Part shown: in pieces, positions 20,701-31,949 of the stretch | How positions within the stretch are numbered: position 1 is the stretch's first letter | How the letters are laid out: every line of letters begins with the position of its first letter | From: Caprella mutica | Lineage: Eukaryota > Arthropoda > Malacostraca > Amphipoda > Caprellidae | Direction: 5' to 3' | Length of the DNA: 64,000 nucleotides | NCBI GenBank assembly: GCA_947561585.1 | Contig: CANNZV010000868.1 | Coordinates: 124,001 to 188,000, forward strand | Position numbers and translations under genes: made by a program | The notes under the pieces: generated by a model | Told to the model about the DNA's origin: nothing | Database searches by the model: none | What the model saw: the letters and a program-made list of their open reading frames with translations, nothing else

Positions 20701-22003
20701 CGGCCTCTGGTATTTCGTGGAGAAAATTGTATTCGAATCTCAAATTACGCAAACTGGTACAATTTTGGAGTGCGTTAGGCGATATTCCAGTGAGGTTATT
20801 GTGGGACAAGGAGAGACTTGAGAGCACATGAAGACCGGCCAAAGACTTGCCCTCCATGTTGGCGAGACGATTGAAACTCAGATCCAGACGGTGAAGATTC
20901 ACCAGTGAAGAGAACATCGAATCGGCAATGGTGGTCAGGTCGTTGTGACTCAAATCAAGGACTTGAAGTGCTGATAAGTCCATGAACATATCCGGGGTTA
21001 TTTGAGACAATTTGTTCCGACTGAGGTTTAGGACAACAAGACGAACCAAGCCCAGGAATGTTTCAGAAGTTACCCATTCGGAAGTAAGATGGTTAGAAGA
21101 CAAATCAAGAATGGTAAGCTGGGCTAAATTGGAGAAAAGTTCGGGAGCGAGAACACTAATGCTGTTGTTCTGAATGTGGAGTTCTTGGAGGAAAAGGGTT
21201 TCGTTGAATATTTCTGGAGGCAGGGCAGCTAATTTATTACTGGATATATTTAGTATTTCAAGTTGATGGAGCCCCGATAAGGAATTATCGGCCATCATTG
21301 AAATTTCGTTGTACTGGAGGAACAGTTTTTTCAGCGACTCCAAGCCCGCCAAACCGACTTCGGGCAGCATCACCAGATCATTACCGGACAGATCTAGAGT
21401 TATTAGATGTGCCCCACAGCCTCCCGAAACTCCAACTTCGGAAACGTCTTGCAGTCGATTCCAAGTGAGATTCAAGTGCCTGAGAGCCGGAAGAGGGCAA
21501 AATACACGCTCAGGCAAATTCCACAAATTGTTTCTGCCTAACTGAAGTGATTCCAGATTTGGCATTCCAACAAGACTTTCGGACTGAAGTTGCAATTCCA
21601 TTGCAGACCAATCGCTGTTGTGAGTCGTAACTGTTAAATGCTTGAGAACATCCAGACCGAGAAATGTACCGCTTGGTAAATCCGTCAACTTGCAGTACTC
21701 AATTGATAGAGACTCCAGATTAAAAAGTCTCTGGAATATTCTCGACTGAAGTGAAGACTGGAAAAAGAGTACATCGCTGCACTGAACTTTTAGCTCCTTC
21801 GTATGTTCGGTTTGAGAAATACTCAAACTGCTGCTATCCAAATCACTGCTGATTGTCCGCACATTGCAAGTCAAGGAAACTTCATTTTTCGACACTTGAT
21901 CTCGAAAAGACCAATCACAATTTTCTGGTGCATCGTAATTCAAAGGAGTAATTTGTGTCACTCCTAAAACACTATAAATGAACAAGGTTAGTAACAGCCT
22001 CAT
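17720..22003 (-). CDS. Long Toll-like receptor (Toll-6/7/8/18w class)
   Basis: This is a single-exon gene of 1427 codons. Order of parts: signal peptide (1-17); N-terminal cysteine-containing region (about 24-75); a long run of about 20 leucine-rich repeats (about 90-660) with LxxLxLxxN cores; a first LRR C-terminal cap with CDC (about 669-725); a cysteine-dense LRR N-terminal cap (about 730-768: CQCC, CDCQMTCPTGCSCYHDDTW); a second short LRR block (785-910); a second C-terminal cap with CDC (915-963); one transmembrane helix (about 978-1001); a TIR domain (about 1031-1170); and a 257-residue low-complexity tail. The intronless form, two LRR blocks and long C-tail are typical of the long Toll class rather than Toll-1. 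Members bind extracellular ligands or partner receptors and act in axis elongation, cell sorting or immunity. TIR box 1 (YDAFISHSDLD) is kept, while box 2 (RDYETVGNY) departs from the RDxxPG form. The tail is rich in His, Ser, Pro and Gln and has two YxSID motifs (about 1296-1300, 1316-1320). Assignment to one member of the class is not possible here. Confidence 0.96.
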   Translation of the reverse strand: MRLLLTLFIYSVLGVTQITPLNYDAPENCDWSFRDQVSKNEVSLTCNVRTISSDLDSSSLSISQTEHTKELKVQCSDVLFFQSSLQSRIFQRLFNLESLSIEYCKLTDLPSGTFLGLDVLKHLTVTTHNSDWSAMELQLQSESLVGMPNLESLQLGRNNLWNLPERVFCPLPALRHLNLTWNRLQDVSEVGVSGGCGAHLITLDLSGNDLVMLPEVGLAGLESLKKLFLQYNEISMMADNSLSGLHQLEILNISSNKLAALPPEIFNETLFLQELHIQNNSISVLAPELFSNLAQLTILDLSSNHLTSEWVTSETFLGLVRLVVLNLSRNKLSQITPDMFMDLSALQVLDLSHNDLTTIADSMFSSLVNLHRLDLSFNRLANMEGKSLAGLHVLSSLSLSHNNLTGISPNALQNCTSLRNLRFEYNFLHEIPEAVSQAKSLRTLRLSHNLLSEVKPSDLVQLKQLQHLDMSNNVLRNICENCLEDLKEIEVLDLSMNEIRTIAHNSFDSNTGLKLLRLDGNKLNDVNALFATLPNLIWLNVSDNRITWFDYALIPAQLQYLDLQHNKIIELGNYYNIEKDLQLKTLDASHNLIEKLGPSSIPNSVKLLFVNSNRITHIAPGTFTDKHNISMVDLFDNLLSKIELNSLLLTPVPDDKDLPQFYIGGNPIFCDCNMEWMHRVHQINSRRQHPRVMDLDKVTCTLPYPRSNDNRISFLETRATQFLCPYSSHCFALCQCCDFIACDCQMTCPTGCSCYHDDTWATNIVDCSARGHQQLPDDIPMDATIVYMDANDMNFLDAHHLIGRKNLFKLFLNDSKIEAIQNRTFHGLSSLKELHLQDNNMGKLHGYEFEFLDHLNYLDLRRNRLKFVHNDSFSGLGSLEVLLLQGNFIVNYPVWNLKANKGLQTVGLDHNLWSCDCQFMVDFKNWLKRHLDIVQDSKSLTCVSEKSGDMGPNILETSYSCENFVATSIVQEKIEIGYIQPVLITVGIFFGVLVIAITLVLMRQRIHKGVAKKCGLKLFPQDPSGIAKDDKSIVYDAFISHSDLDTKFVNDTLTRELENSEPPYKLILSSRDYETVGNYVGDFIVHSIETSRKSVIVITKNFLDKDWCRFSFKAAHLEALKNYKTRIVVVMVGQITENDFDSDLSTLVKGAPCIHFEDSDFWNKLHSVLPTAPSKSPGPECFINETNYVTRSTVPGFQNTHALKNNPLLPTMVLNATNIQNCASLPHPHHHHHHGPHPHHHTLAHQRPIQFLHQQQTSIGSDGGEHDKTFVSVGTAQSSLAPSLAPSVAPSLSHSYMSIDYGNAATSAASRTSHIYASIDDPLSSSGSHHYTPPSTSSCSSNHNSSSSSHYQPLPQPIHQPLQPNNHRRPYPINSNQTREVLSDQRHHHTHHPHIIHHNTNNRRNFPDSSIQFRPPDIAAVPASYFI

Positions 22004-22009
22004 CCCATG
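22004..22009 (-). promoter_or_regulatory. Two-codon upstream ORF overlapping the Toll start
   Basis: Read on the minus strand, the sequence is GCATGGGATGAGG. The first ATG (22008-22006) opens ATG GGA TGA, and its stop codon overlaps the Toll start codon at 22003-22001. Such a minimal frame could lower or modulate initiation at the main start by reinitiation or leaky scanning. Whether it is used is unknown. Confidence 0.5.
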
Positions 22010-22119
22010 CCATTACTTTTAACAACACTCTGTTTCATTTCAAGGTTCATGCACACGGAGTCGTGGTCTGTACTCAGTATCAAGCACTGTGGTGAAGAGA
22101 GCCAGAGCGACTGTTCATA

Positions 22120-22154
22120 ACAACCACTCTTCACGAGATCTCATTCTACACTGA
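22120..22154 (-). promoter_or_regulatory. Initiator plus DPE core promoter of the Toll gene
   Basis: On the minus strand TCAGTG lies with its A at 22152. Counting that A as +1, positions +28 to +33 read GGTTGT, an exact match to the downstream promoter element consensus RGWYVT at the required spacing. No TATA box is seen at about -30. This gives a predicted 5' untranslated region of about 149 nt with no intron. Confidence 0.6.
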
Positions 22155-22159
22155 GTGAA

Positions 22160-22852
22160 ATATTCCTTACATTTAGTTGAGACAGTACAAGTTTCCTGTC
22201 AAAACGTGTTCATATCTTGTTATGAACAAGTATGAACTAATTTAACAATTTAAAATATTTCATAATTTGAATAGATTCGATATTTCAAGGTATTTCAATT
22301 TTCAAAGATTTCATTTCACAATAAGAGTGGGTGGAGAATAAAATAAATGAAAATTTAAAATATCGGTATAGTTTGTTCTAGGTTTTTTTCATCCCAACTT
22401 TTTCCCAATTTCCCAACTTTACTAACCAACCTAGATCCCATCCCCATTCCCCCTTCTCTGTGAACAGACAAAGTTTTTAGTGACAAACCGCAGTACTCCG
22501 GTCACGATGTTACTTTTAGAGACTATTTTTAGCCCGTGAATAAAAGGGACTTTTTGTAAAAGACGAGGAAAGTTGATTGTGCGACTATAAAGCGTTTAAC
22601 TCGACAAATAAAGTAATGGTGAATGTTGTAAATTAATGAATTATCTACGGGATAATAAAATCAAATATATAATTCAAATGATATAAACATTTATTGATAA
22701 CATACACATAATTTCTTAATATTTAGCCTGTATTTTTAAAATTAATGTTTTTTTTGAATAACGAATAATTATGTGTGTAGATATAAAATCATGACGCTTT
22801 TCATAAAGTTTTATACCTAGTTTTACTCACGCTTACCAGATAGAGGGGTAAA
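22160..22852. other. Upstream flank of the Toll gene
   Basis: No coding sequence is present. Regulatory elements of the Toll gene are expected here, but I cannot single out a site. Confidence 0.4.
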
Positions 22853-22992
22853 CTCAGAATTATCGGACAGTTCCACTTTTCGATCTGGTAAAAAAAAAAC
22901 ATAATAAAAGTTAAACACTAATTATTATTATATGTTTTATTTTTACATAATCAAAAATGTGAAATTGTTTGCAAACTCGGAATTTATCTTTA
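22853..22992. mobile_element. Family-A MITE, degenerate copy
   Basis: The left end contains ATTATCGGACAGTTCCAC, and the right end is a diverged inverse ending CAAACTCGGAATTTATC. The interior is AT-rich. Confidence 0.7.
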
Positions 22993-23325
22993 TTTAACTT
23001 CAGACTGCTATGTTCTTAAGGTGAAGCAATATAAGAAAATTGGTAACTAAAGCAATTTATATATCTTTATTATCTTTATTTTCCAATAAAGAAATCAGAG
23101 AGTTACTTTGTTATCAGTGACTAATGTCCATAAGGCTCATTATCTCCACTTAATTCCACGATATCAAGTCCCTAATGTCTTTTTACCAAGCCACTGTACA
23201 GTCGTTATTTCGATAGCAAGGCCATTCCACGCCCTGCCAACATTTTTATGGTTTGCTATTCGGATTCCATTATCAGGACTCTGAAGAATGTGTAGAAAAT
23301 ATTAATGAAATGATATAATGCATAT

Positions 23326-23533
23326 GGGGTGAATTACGAATTATCGGTCAGTTTCACGTCTTCGGTCATATAAGAAATAATGATATTATAATAGTTATTT
23401 TATTTTAATTTTAATTGGTATCCATGATACCTGCAGGCATAATGGATACCAATAAAAATATAATAACTATTATTATATAATTTTTTCTTATATGAACGAA
23501 GATGTGAAACTGACCGATAATTCGTAATTTAAA
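23326..23533. mobile_element. Family-B MITE with palindromic core
   Basis: The terminal repeats read TTATCGGTCAGTTTCACGTC on the left and the inverse on the right, with good match over ~50 bp. The middle (23414-23453) is a palindrome built from ATTGGTATCCATGAT and its inverse around CTGCAG. Confidence 0.88.
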
Positions 23534-23611
23534 TTTATTAGTATATAATTGAATGTGTTAATTATTTTTTTCATAGGATTGTAATGGCAATTTCCAATCA
23601 TTAATCTACAA

Positions 23612-23700
23612 CAGTGGTTCCCAAACTAGGGTTCGCGGTCCCCTGGGGACTGCGAAGGGTTTCAAGGGGACCGCGAGAGGTTGCCACCTATTTCATTTTG
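23612..23700. mobile_element. One-ended hAT-type remnant
   Basis: CAGTGGTTCCCAAACTAGGG followed by paired GGTCCCC and GGGGACC and GGACCGCG motifs is typical of hAT left ends. No matching right end was found downstream, so this is a truncated copy. Confidence 0.55.
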
Positions 23701-26399
23701 TAGAACCATGTTTTTACGCCTTTGGTCTTCTATACAAATACCACGTGACCAATACCTTGCACTCAGTCTGCATTGATCTGTCACGTTTCTTACCAAAGTT
23801 CAAATGTTGGGTCACATAAGCAAAGCGCTTACAATCAGTGCTAGCCCTGAGAAAAATATTCGCAGTGCATATAATATTTCCGGTGCGCATCTACCTGCAT
23901 TTAGGTGCACAAATAAGTACATAGGATAAAACAGTATAGGCTGTCAAGTTGTTGTTCTTTGCTCTGACCAAATGAAGCGGGTCTATAGCTATTTGGACAG
24001 TAGTTGATTGTTCTTCAATGGTTTGCAATAAAATAATTACTGCAATTCTGAATCTGGCTTTTGTGAGTTTACAATTGCAATAATTTAAAGTGGGATCTGT
24101 CCTTTCATATTTACAGACTAATACTATCAATGTATTATAATTCTTAATATGAATTTTATTGCAAAGCTTCGAGAAAACCATCTTACGGTGCTTATAGGTT
24201 TTATTGTTCAATATTTTTTATCTGTTTTAACTATTTATGAAGAGTTATTGTGCAGCATTTTTAAATTTCTTTGCCAGTATTTTAAATTTAACTGCGCCAT
24301 TATGCATTCTAACGGGAACACTGTTTGCAAGGTATACGTTACCTTTATTCATTGATCCTAATTTCCTTCTGTTTATTATCCATCCATGTTATCTTTTTTT
24401 TCAGTTTCACCTCACAATTGCATCTTGGCTTCAGTTGCAATTTGTTCTCTAGTGAAAAATAGTTCGATTCAATGTTAAACTACGGGCATCGTCCCACCTA
24501 ACAAACTGTTACTTAATTATGCATCCTAGAACTTAGAAATTTGATATAAACATATGGAAGCAACGAATGATAAATTTACTTTGCTTCTGGTAAAAATCAC
24601 AATTTATTCATAGAAAACGAGATGTGTAAGAGAACGTGATTTGATGTGGATACAAGAAATGAAACTCCTCCGTCCATTTTTGACATACAATGAGGATTGG
24701 GGTACCATTAAATGTGCAAATACTTGGACAACAGAGTAGAATTTATTTAAAAAAAAATTATGGCTCTAAAATGGGAATATAAAGATTTTTGTCCAGAAAA
24801 TAAAATAAAATATTTCGTACTTCTGACGTCATGGCTTTTGATCGAAGACGAATTTCTGAACAAAGTAGACTACACGTTGTTCTCCAAGTCTTTACGCATT
24901 CAACGATATCCAATATATCACTTTACGTCAAAAAATTCAAAAGGAGATACAGTTTGAATCACAAAAAAAATAGTATTTTTCAGGAGAGCAAACTGAGTTT
25001 GTTTTTGTGGATCTTTTGGGATCTTTTCAATTCCAGAGGAAGAATTTTGAAAATAAATGTACCTGCATCCAGTCACTGTATATTCTCAGTACTTAATTGT
25101 CAAACGGTAACTAAAGCGAGGAAAGGTAATCAGAATTTTTTTAATTGTCACTCCTTGATTATATATCTCATTTTCTATGAGTTATAATGAAAGAAAATCT
25201 ATTTTGGAGTTAGTATAAGGGTGGTTAAGCCACCGGACTATAATAGTTTAGTTTTAGTTTGGTGGTAGGTTAAATAAAGTTATATAGAACAAATACTATA
25301 CTCAGAATGATTAATAATTAAAGGTAATGATATAAATGAAATGAGGGTAAGTGTGTGAGTGGTAGAGTCACAGCCTTTAATATGAACAGGAATTACAGAA
25401 TAATTAGGGACTACATATTAGTAATCAATAATATATAAACAAAAGATAAAGCAAACTACCTACATAAAATTACATTGAATGAAAAAGGAACTAAACAACA
25501 TTATAATACTTAATTTAAACATATTAACCTAATAGAAGGCTACAACATACCGAGAGATTCCCGGCTGTACCTCGAGTAATGAGTGATTAGAAATGATGTA
25601 GCTGGATGGCATCACAGTCTTTTATATGAATGCTTGACAAACAAACTTAGCGCATGCGCAATAGCAAAAGTTTATATCTACCTATTTATAAAAATGCACT
25701 AGTTAATACAAGGAAATAAAAATTTGAATAATATAATAAATGATAAATAAATATAAAAGAACCTAATTACAAAATATAAAGTTTGAACATTAGTTAGTTT
25801 AGGAGATATAATATATCTAAGGTTTGCTCCAGAAGGATCTTACTAGAACATTCTAGAGCAAATTCTTGAACATTATTGACTCATACATATTTACAACAAA
25901 TGATAAATTATAGTGAAATGATAAAGTTGAATTTTTGGGTTTGTTTAAACTATTTAGGCAAATTGTTTTATAAAAAAAAAGACAAATTTAGCTACCTATT
26001 ATTAAGAAATGAAAAATGAGAATTATTTAGAAGTCTAAAACTAAATATGAGAATAAATGAGACATTAGAAATTTTGCATTAGAATTGTAAGTAATATTAT
26101 TTTGAACATTAAATTAGAATAATAAATTTGTTAGTGATCATGCATCACTATATTAGAGTACTTACTATACATATAAGCCTATTATTGAACAGTTTTTCAG
26201 TGTTTGAGACTGTGATGAAAGTTTAAAGTATTGAATATACTATTGGTTTCAAAATCCATCCATAGCTTTATTCTCACTCAGTATAGGTAAGTGATCAATA
26301 GATACTTAGATTTCTATAATTATTGCGTTACATTTAACAATCAGCAATTTTATGCTCTATGAAATATTTTTGGAAGAAGGGCACTAAGTTTCAAGTTAA
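23701..26399. other. Intergenic, no supported gene
   Basis: Several small frames (24149-24452, 24760-25187 and a minus-strand frame at 23891-24211) overlap one another, have no domain and differ in phase. Part of the first half may be interior of the hAT remnant. An HSE-like motif lies at about 25846-25878. Confidence 0.4.
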
Positions 26400-26578
26400 T
26401 GGTACGTTCTACATTTCCGGACACGTCAGAAAAGAAAATAGGTATGATAATTATATTCAACTTCTATTCGAATTGGTATCATTAATACCAATTGAAATAA
26501 AAGTTGAATAATGATTATTATATCGAGATTTTTACGTGTTCAAAAATATGGAACCGTGCGATAACACGGAACTTACCC
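26400..26578. mobile_element. MITE related to family A
   Basis: The right end is clear (AACACGGAACTTACCC followed by TA). The left end is diverged. The centre contains an ATTGGTATCATTAATACCAAT palindrome, which matches the palindromic core position of other copies. Confidence 0.65.
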
Positions 26579-26689
26579 TAAAATGGGACTTGTTGATTTT
26601 CTGAACCAATTGCTTCTAATAACCTCATCTGGATTATAATATTGATGTTTTTGATAGTTACCGTGAAATAATCACAAAGAATTGTCTCC

Positions 26690-26786
26690 GTTTTCTATGT
26701 CTACGAACGGTACTTAGTTCGAGACATGACTCGAAATAAGTGCCACTTTTATTAAAGTGAGGTGTAATTAAAGCGAGGCCTGGCTG
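26690..26786. mobile_element. pogo/Tigger-like terminal fragment
   Basis: Read on the minus strand it starts CAGCCAGGCCTCGCTTTAAT and is flanked by TA. The CAGNNANGCCTCGNTTTA form is typical of pogo-type ends. Only one end is present. Confidence 0.4.
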
Positions 26787-27652
26787 TATCTACTTTATAT
26801 ATTATAATAAACAAAGTGATATACGAAGTAAGAATAACGGGAACAATTTGTTCCCTATAAAAATCTGCAATCATTACAGTTTTAAAGATTATCCAATTGA
26901 TTAATAATTCATAGAAAGTTCATAAGATGATGATACCCTTTTTGTTCAAAATTCCCTGGTCTTATTTCTATCGTAAGAACAAAAAATCCCAACCAGAATC
27001 AATCCTGACGCCTGGAAATGAAGACAGTAAAGAACAGATCGAATCTTCAAATATTTTGCAACGGAGATTCTTGTCCAAGACTTCAGAATTGATTGCAGTT
27101 TTTTCTTTTAAAAAGTATTTCAATTGGAAACAAGAACCGAAACTTTGTAGAAAATGTGTCTATATTGCAGTTTCAGAGAGTATTGGAAGTATTGAACGAT
27201 CCCAACAATCATCTAAAATATATGAAAAAAATATATTTGAGAATATATATTGGAAAAGACTCATATATTGAAATATTAGGAGCTTATTTCATAATTCGTA
27301 AGGGGGATTTTCCGTAGGTATGCAATACAGAATCGTGTTCAGGTAATTGTTATTAACAATTAACCTTATTGTCCATGTGATTCGGAACCACTCTGAAGTC
27401 TGCCAATTAAAATACTCCACTTCAGAAACTTCCGAACCAATTAAAGGGAAAGCAATTCAATCGCAGGAAAGGTCTTTAACTGTGACCTGCTCTCGACTGA
27501 AATCCTAATTCGAATTGAGGAAATTGAATCTTGAAATAGAAATGAGTAATAGGTAATATCTGGAGTTATAATTTTTAGCGTATATTCTTTCTAATAATTA
27601 CGGTTTTATTTGAGGTTGCAAGTGATGCGTATCAGTAATAGGATTATTTCGA
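26787..27652. other. Intergenic
   Basis: The frame at 26927-27271 starts at ATG but has no recognised domain and biased AT-rich composition. I do not call it. Confidence 0.4.
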
Positions 27653-28587
27653 CCACGACGGTGTACCGACAATTGGGCTCGTGAAATTGAGCTCAAGACA
27701 ATAATTGGGCCCAGAACAATTGAGCCCCACGACAATTGGCTCAAAACCATTGCTACTGTAATAATTAAGGTTGTGACAATATGCTCTTTTGCCTAAAAAT
27801 ATATTCTTCAGCATATTTAGAATAAAGAATATTCCTAATATGAAAAAAAAAATTCTCTTTATGCAAAATATATTCGTGTTATAAAACATATTTTTTTTAT
27901 TAGAACTTATTCTTTTGATGAATAGATACTATTTTTGATGAAACTATTATATCTTTATGTTCAGAGATATTCAAGAAATTTAAGAAGAGGAAAATTTATA
28001 GAAGAGGAAACAATAAAAATAAAAATATAACTATTTTTAGAAGACTGTTGCCAACAAGGCATGCCGAAATTATTGACATACAAGCCGAATTAAGATAGTG
28101 TGAACTGGTCGAAACCTGCATGGTGTTCAATATTGGAAAGTTTTATGAATTAATATTGCTAAATGTATTCTCACAGTCTCATTTTATCACAACAACAGTT
28201 CAATTTTCTTTTTGTTGAATGTAACGAAAAACCTTCAAAATTTAACGATGTATAGTACACATTGGATCCATATGAAATCTTAAAGTCAATACGATTTATT
28301 AAACTCTTCAAATATTTCCATTACACCGAAACATGATATTAGCATTCAAATGTTATTTAAGTGGTTTGCTAATGTATCAATCATATTTATCAATCGAATT
28401 ACAACACTTTAATAAATTGAAAGTAGAAATAATGTAAAACATATTTCAAGAGAATAATAGCATATTTAATACTGTCAAAACCCTGCTATAATAACAAAGA
28501 AACATTTTTCATTATGTCTGCTGCCCAAATTTTTGGGGCCCAATTGTCGTGGGTCCTAATTATCGGTCCACAAACCAGGACACGTGC
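27653..28587. mobile_element. Candidate element with ACAATTGGGCYC subterminal repeats
   Basis: Near the left end ACAATTGGGCTC, ATAATTGGGCCC, ACAATTGAGCCC and ACAATTGGCTC follow one another. Near the right end the inverse, GGGGCCCAATTGTCGTGGG and a second weaker copy, appear. ATTTCGA flanks both ends (27646-27652 and 28588-28594) and could be a 7-bp target duplication. The interior is AT-rich and non-coding. The exact boundaries are uncertain. Confidence 0.55.
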
Positions 28588-28594
28588 ATTTCGA

Positions 28595-30600
28595 ACACAC
28601 AATGTAATGGAGACTGGAAGCCGATGGTCAAATTATAATGAATGATACAAAAATACAAACTTTCACTATTAATAAATATTAATGATTATTTAAATTAAAT
28701 TTTAATACATTTAGAAGTTAGATAATTGTTACATTTTCATTGAAATGCCAACACAAGGGAGATTTTCTTTGGTATTCAAATTTCAAAGGCAGGTATTGAA
28801 TAATTCCACTCCCCATCGTTTTTTCCTCCTCAGCCGATATCGGCGTATTGCCTCCACTGGACCATGCAACAACCTCTATGTGTTCGACATTTGTGATGGA
28901 AACCAGTTGTAGGGGAGCTATGGCTAAAATGATACACGCTCCTTCTGTTTAAAATATTCAAAGTTTCAAATTTCTTTTGTCATTCCGATGCGCATCAAAT
29001 TTCTTGGAAGTGTGAATCTCTTTGAGGAATTTTTGTCAGTTGGTGAAATTGAAAGGTTTCGACAAACGGAGAATTTCTGACAATTTTACCCTCGATTGGA
29101 GAGACCAAAATTTATTTATTTTCAAAACAATTTTCAAAATTTTCAACCAGTTTCAATTTATTCGGAACCGAATCTTCTGGTTCCGACGCTAGTTTTTAAA
29201 ATTTGCAAATTAACAGTTTTCGATTTTCAAAGTTAACCGAATTATTTATTTATATAAAATAATACATTGAATGCGAATTTATTCCTTAAAGAAGCTAGCA
29301 AAAGCATTTGAAACATTGCACATGTTAGATTCCCACAATAGAGTATTTTTACGAGATTCACGTCAAAATTATGCGTCCATTCTTAGAATTCATTCTTTCA
29401 AACGCATTTGTAAATGGTCTCCTACTTTTCCAACACCATTTTCATTTCAATTGCCACTTCATTTCTCTTATTCGAGAAGATGAAATACGTGGTCGCTTAA
29501 CTCGGCAATCCTCAGGAGTTTCGTAAGAGCGGAGTCAGCAGTTTTTTCCCACCGGAATTGCTCATCCTAATTTGGAGGTTAATTCGAGGACATTAAGGAG
29601 AATTAGTTTACGGAATAGAATCGCAAGGACACATTAGGGATAAGAAATTACCATGTTGTGCTATTAGTAATGTATTTTTTTTATAAAATATAGAATCAGA
29701 AAGCTACGTATGGGAGACGAGAAAATAAAAAATATACTTAAAATGCATATAATTTTATAGAATGGCTTCAATTAATATAGCATTTATATAACTTCTAGAT
29801 TTCATACCAATTATTCTCATATCTCGAATTCTTTGGCATAAAATCCCCGAAATAATTCATTGAATCAATTCCCAATGGGACATTCAGTCCTAAACCTGAG
29901 GTACAAGAAACCAAAGTGCCACCCTTAGAATTTTAATGAAGCCATCTGTCTTCATTTGCATTTTTAGTTTGTTTTTGGGTTAAATCTAAACGTAGCAAGA
30001 ATTGAGAGAAGTTGCTACTTATTCTATTATGTACTGAAAGAATAGAAAGGTTAAGTTAAAACTATGAATAGTGTATTAGAAATAGAAAGTTACAGGATCT
30101 TTTCAGGATGTAACCATCAATAAGTTTACCATTCAATTTCCTAACACTCACAGTTATAATAGGCACTATAACGTAAGCTGTGATAGGACTTTAAATAGGG
30201 TAACTTTAATTAATATAAAAAATAATGTGAAATGTACTATTTAAAGGGACCAATCTTATAATAAATTAAATATTATCATTTAAAAAATCTTAATAAAAAT
30301 AATGTATACCTCATTCTTTAATTCCATTTGTTTTTTTAAACAGACAATAGAGTTCAAATATAATAAACAAATAACATTGATGAATCAAAATATTGAGATG
30401 CATTATTTACTCACTAATTTTATTTATTATTGATTAATATATGATAATTTCATAGTATCATTTTTTATCAAATCAAGAAAAAAATCGAACCAATCCTTCT
30501 ACTTTTCCCCAAATTATATCAAATATTCAATAGAATGTCAAGAATAATAAAATAATTCCACAATATTCTATTGTTTATGTCCAATATGAATTATTTTGTA
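28595..30600. other. Intergenic
   Basis: No gene is supported. A short open stretch of 25 codons follows a pyrimidine tract and AG at about 28828-28836, and could be read as a terminal exon. Nothing upstream matches it. The frame at 29271-29483 is not supported. Confidence 0.4.
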
Positions 30601-30782
30601 GGATAAGTCAGAATTATTGGACAGGTCCCTATTCACGTTTATATAATAATCTCGTCATTCCAATCGGTATCCATGATATCTGCAGGTATCAAGGATACCA
30701 ATCAATATCAAAGTTAAAAAAAGCCAAAAAAATTCTATTACGATTGAAAATGTGGAACAGTTCCATAACTTGGAACTTACCT
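30601..30782. mobile_element. Family-A MITE with GGTATCCATGATATC core
   Basis: TA flanks both ends. The terminal repeats contain GAATTATTGGACAGGTCCC on the left and an inverse with GGAACAGTTCCATAACTTGG on the right. The central palindrome GGTATCCATGAT...ATCAAGGATACC lies at about 30660-30705. Confidence 0.8.
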
Positions 30783-31065
30783 TAATTGAGTTTCTTTTTT
30801 TTTTTTCTTTGGGGGGGGGGGGGAAGGGCTCTGATCTAAAGAATCCTAAATATATAACAACTTATCATTTTGCTTTCACATCAAAGACTCTCATACATTT
30901 ATAATGAAGTTATTCCAAAATAGACAGAAAAATAAATATATTTGAGAAACATCCTATATACATTGTTATTTATTTCAATAATTAATTGTATATTTTAAAT
31001 GTGATACTATTATCCTTTACGGTATTATCATGATAAAATACGCTACCTTATCTCATAATAAGTAA

Positions 31066-31213
31066 TGGTAAGTTCCGAGTTATCGAAAGGTTTCATATTT
31101 TCGATTATGGTAAGAAAAATTGTTCGATTTAAAAAGAAAATTAATAATAATTTCCCTAAAGTATAATTTATTCGTATAGGATTTGTGGAACCGTCTGATA
31201 AATGTTCTTATCC
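31066..31213. mobile_element. Family-A MITE
   Basis: The left end GGTAAGTTCCGAGTTATCG is well kept. The right end (TGTGGAACCGTCTGATAAAT) is truncated or diverged in its outermost bases. Confidence 0.75.
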
Positions 31214-31217
31214 CAGG

Positions 31218-31292
31218 CAAGTAGGATTTATTCTGGAATATTAAAAAAATATTTCGGAGAACAAGAATATATTCCTGGAATATTCCTACTCG
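31218..31292. mobile_element. Short palindromic element, family D
   Basis: The ends read CAAGTAGGATTTATTCTGG and the inverse, TTCCTGGAATATTCCTACT. A second, better-kept relative lies at 48587-48678. Confidence 0.55.
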
Positions 31293-31949
31293 TAACCACA
31301 GAGCAAAATATAAGTTCCAATTCATACTCTATATATGTATACCTATATAGTTAGTTTATTAGTTATTTCCAATATTTTATTTCATATATATTTTCTCTTT
31401 TTCTCTTTTTCACGTTAGCTGTATTTTCATCACCGTCAGTGTGGTGTGTAATGGATTCAGGGGGATAGCACCATTGGGGGAGAGAGGGGCCCAGTGTTAG
31501 GTAATCGGTTTGGCTTGCATACAAATATTGTTAGGGTGAAAATCCCCTCATAGTATTTTTCAATGTGTGCCTATGACGTCATAAATGAACAACAAATAAG
31601 GTAAAGCGCCTATCTACCTTTGTAAGAATTACAGATAGGCTTTTTACCTTATTTCATTTGCCCTTTATTTTCATTTCAACACTTTCAATGTACTTTGTAA
31701 GGATTAAAAAGAGAAAGAATTCATATTTAATATTCTATACTATTCTTCTTCTATATAACTAACTATACGGGCAATGTCACATGAGCGTTTTTGCCCAGCG
31801 TTTTACAGCCTTCTCACAGCGTTTTCACAGCGTTTTTGACTCTGAAGAAATTATTGTTAAACCCATTTCATATGTATCCATGTTACGCGACACTTTTGGA
31901 GCGTTAAAAACGCTGCAAAAATGCTCGTATGACATGCCTTTAACTTAAT
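31293..31949. other. Intergenic
   Basis: No gene was recognised. The motif CAGCGTTTT recurs about four times between 31796 and 31840. Confidence 0.35.

Noticed and set aside
17810..21545. Plus-strand frames at 17810, 19937 and 21309
   Set aside because: They are antisense shadows of the Toll coding region.
24149..25187. Overlapping plus-strand frames as a possible gene
   Set aside because: The frames shift phase, have no splice sites joining them and show no domain.
25340..25900. Possible solo LTR
   Set aside because: I could not find TG...CA ends with a target duplication, a primer-binding site or a second LTR.
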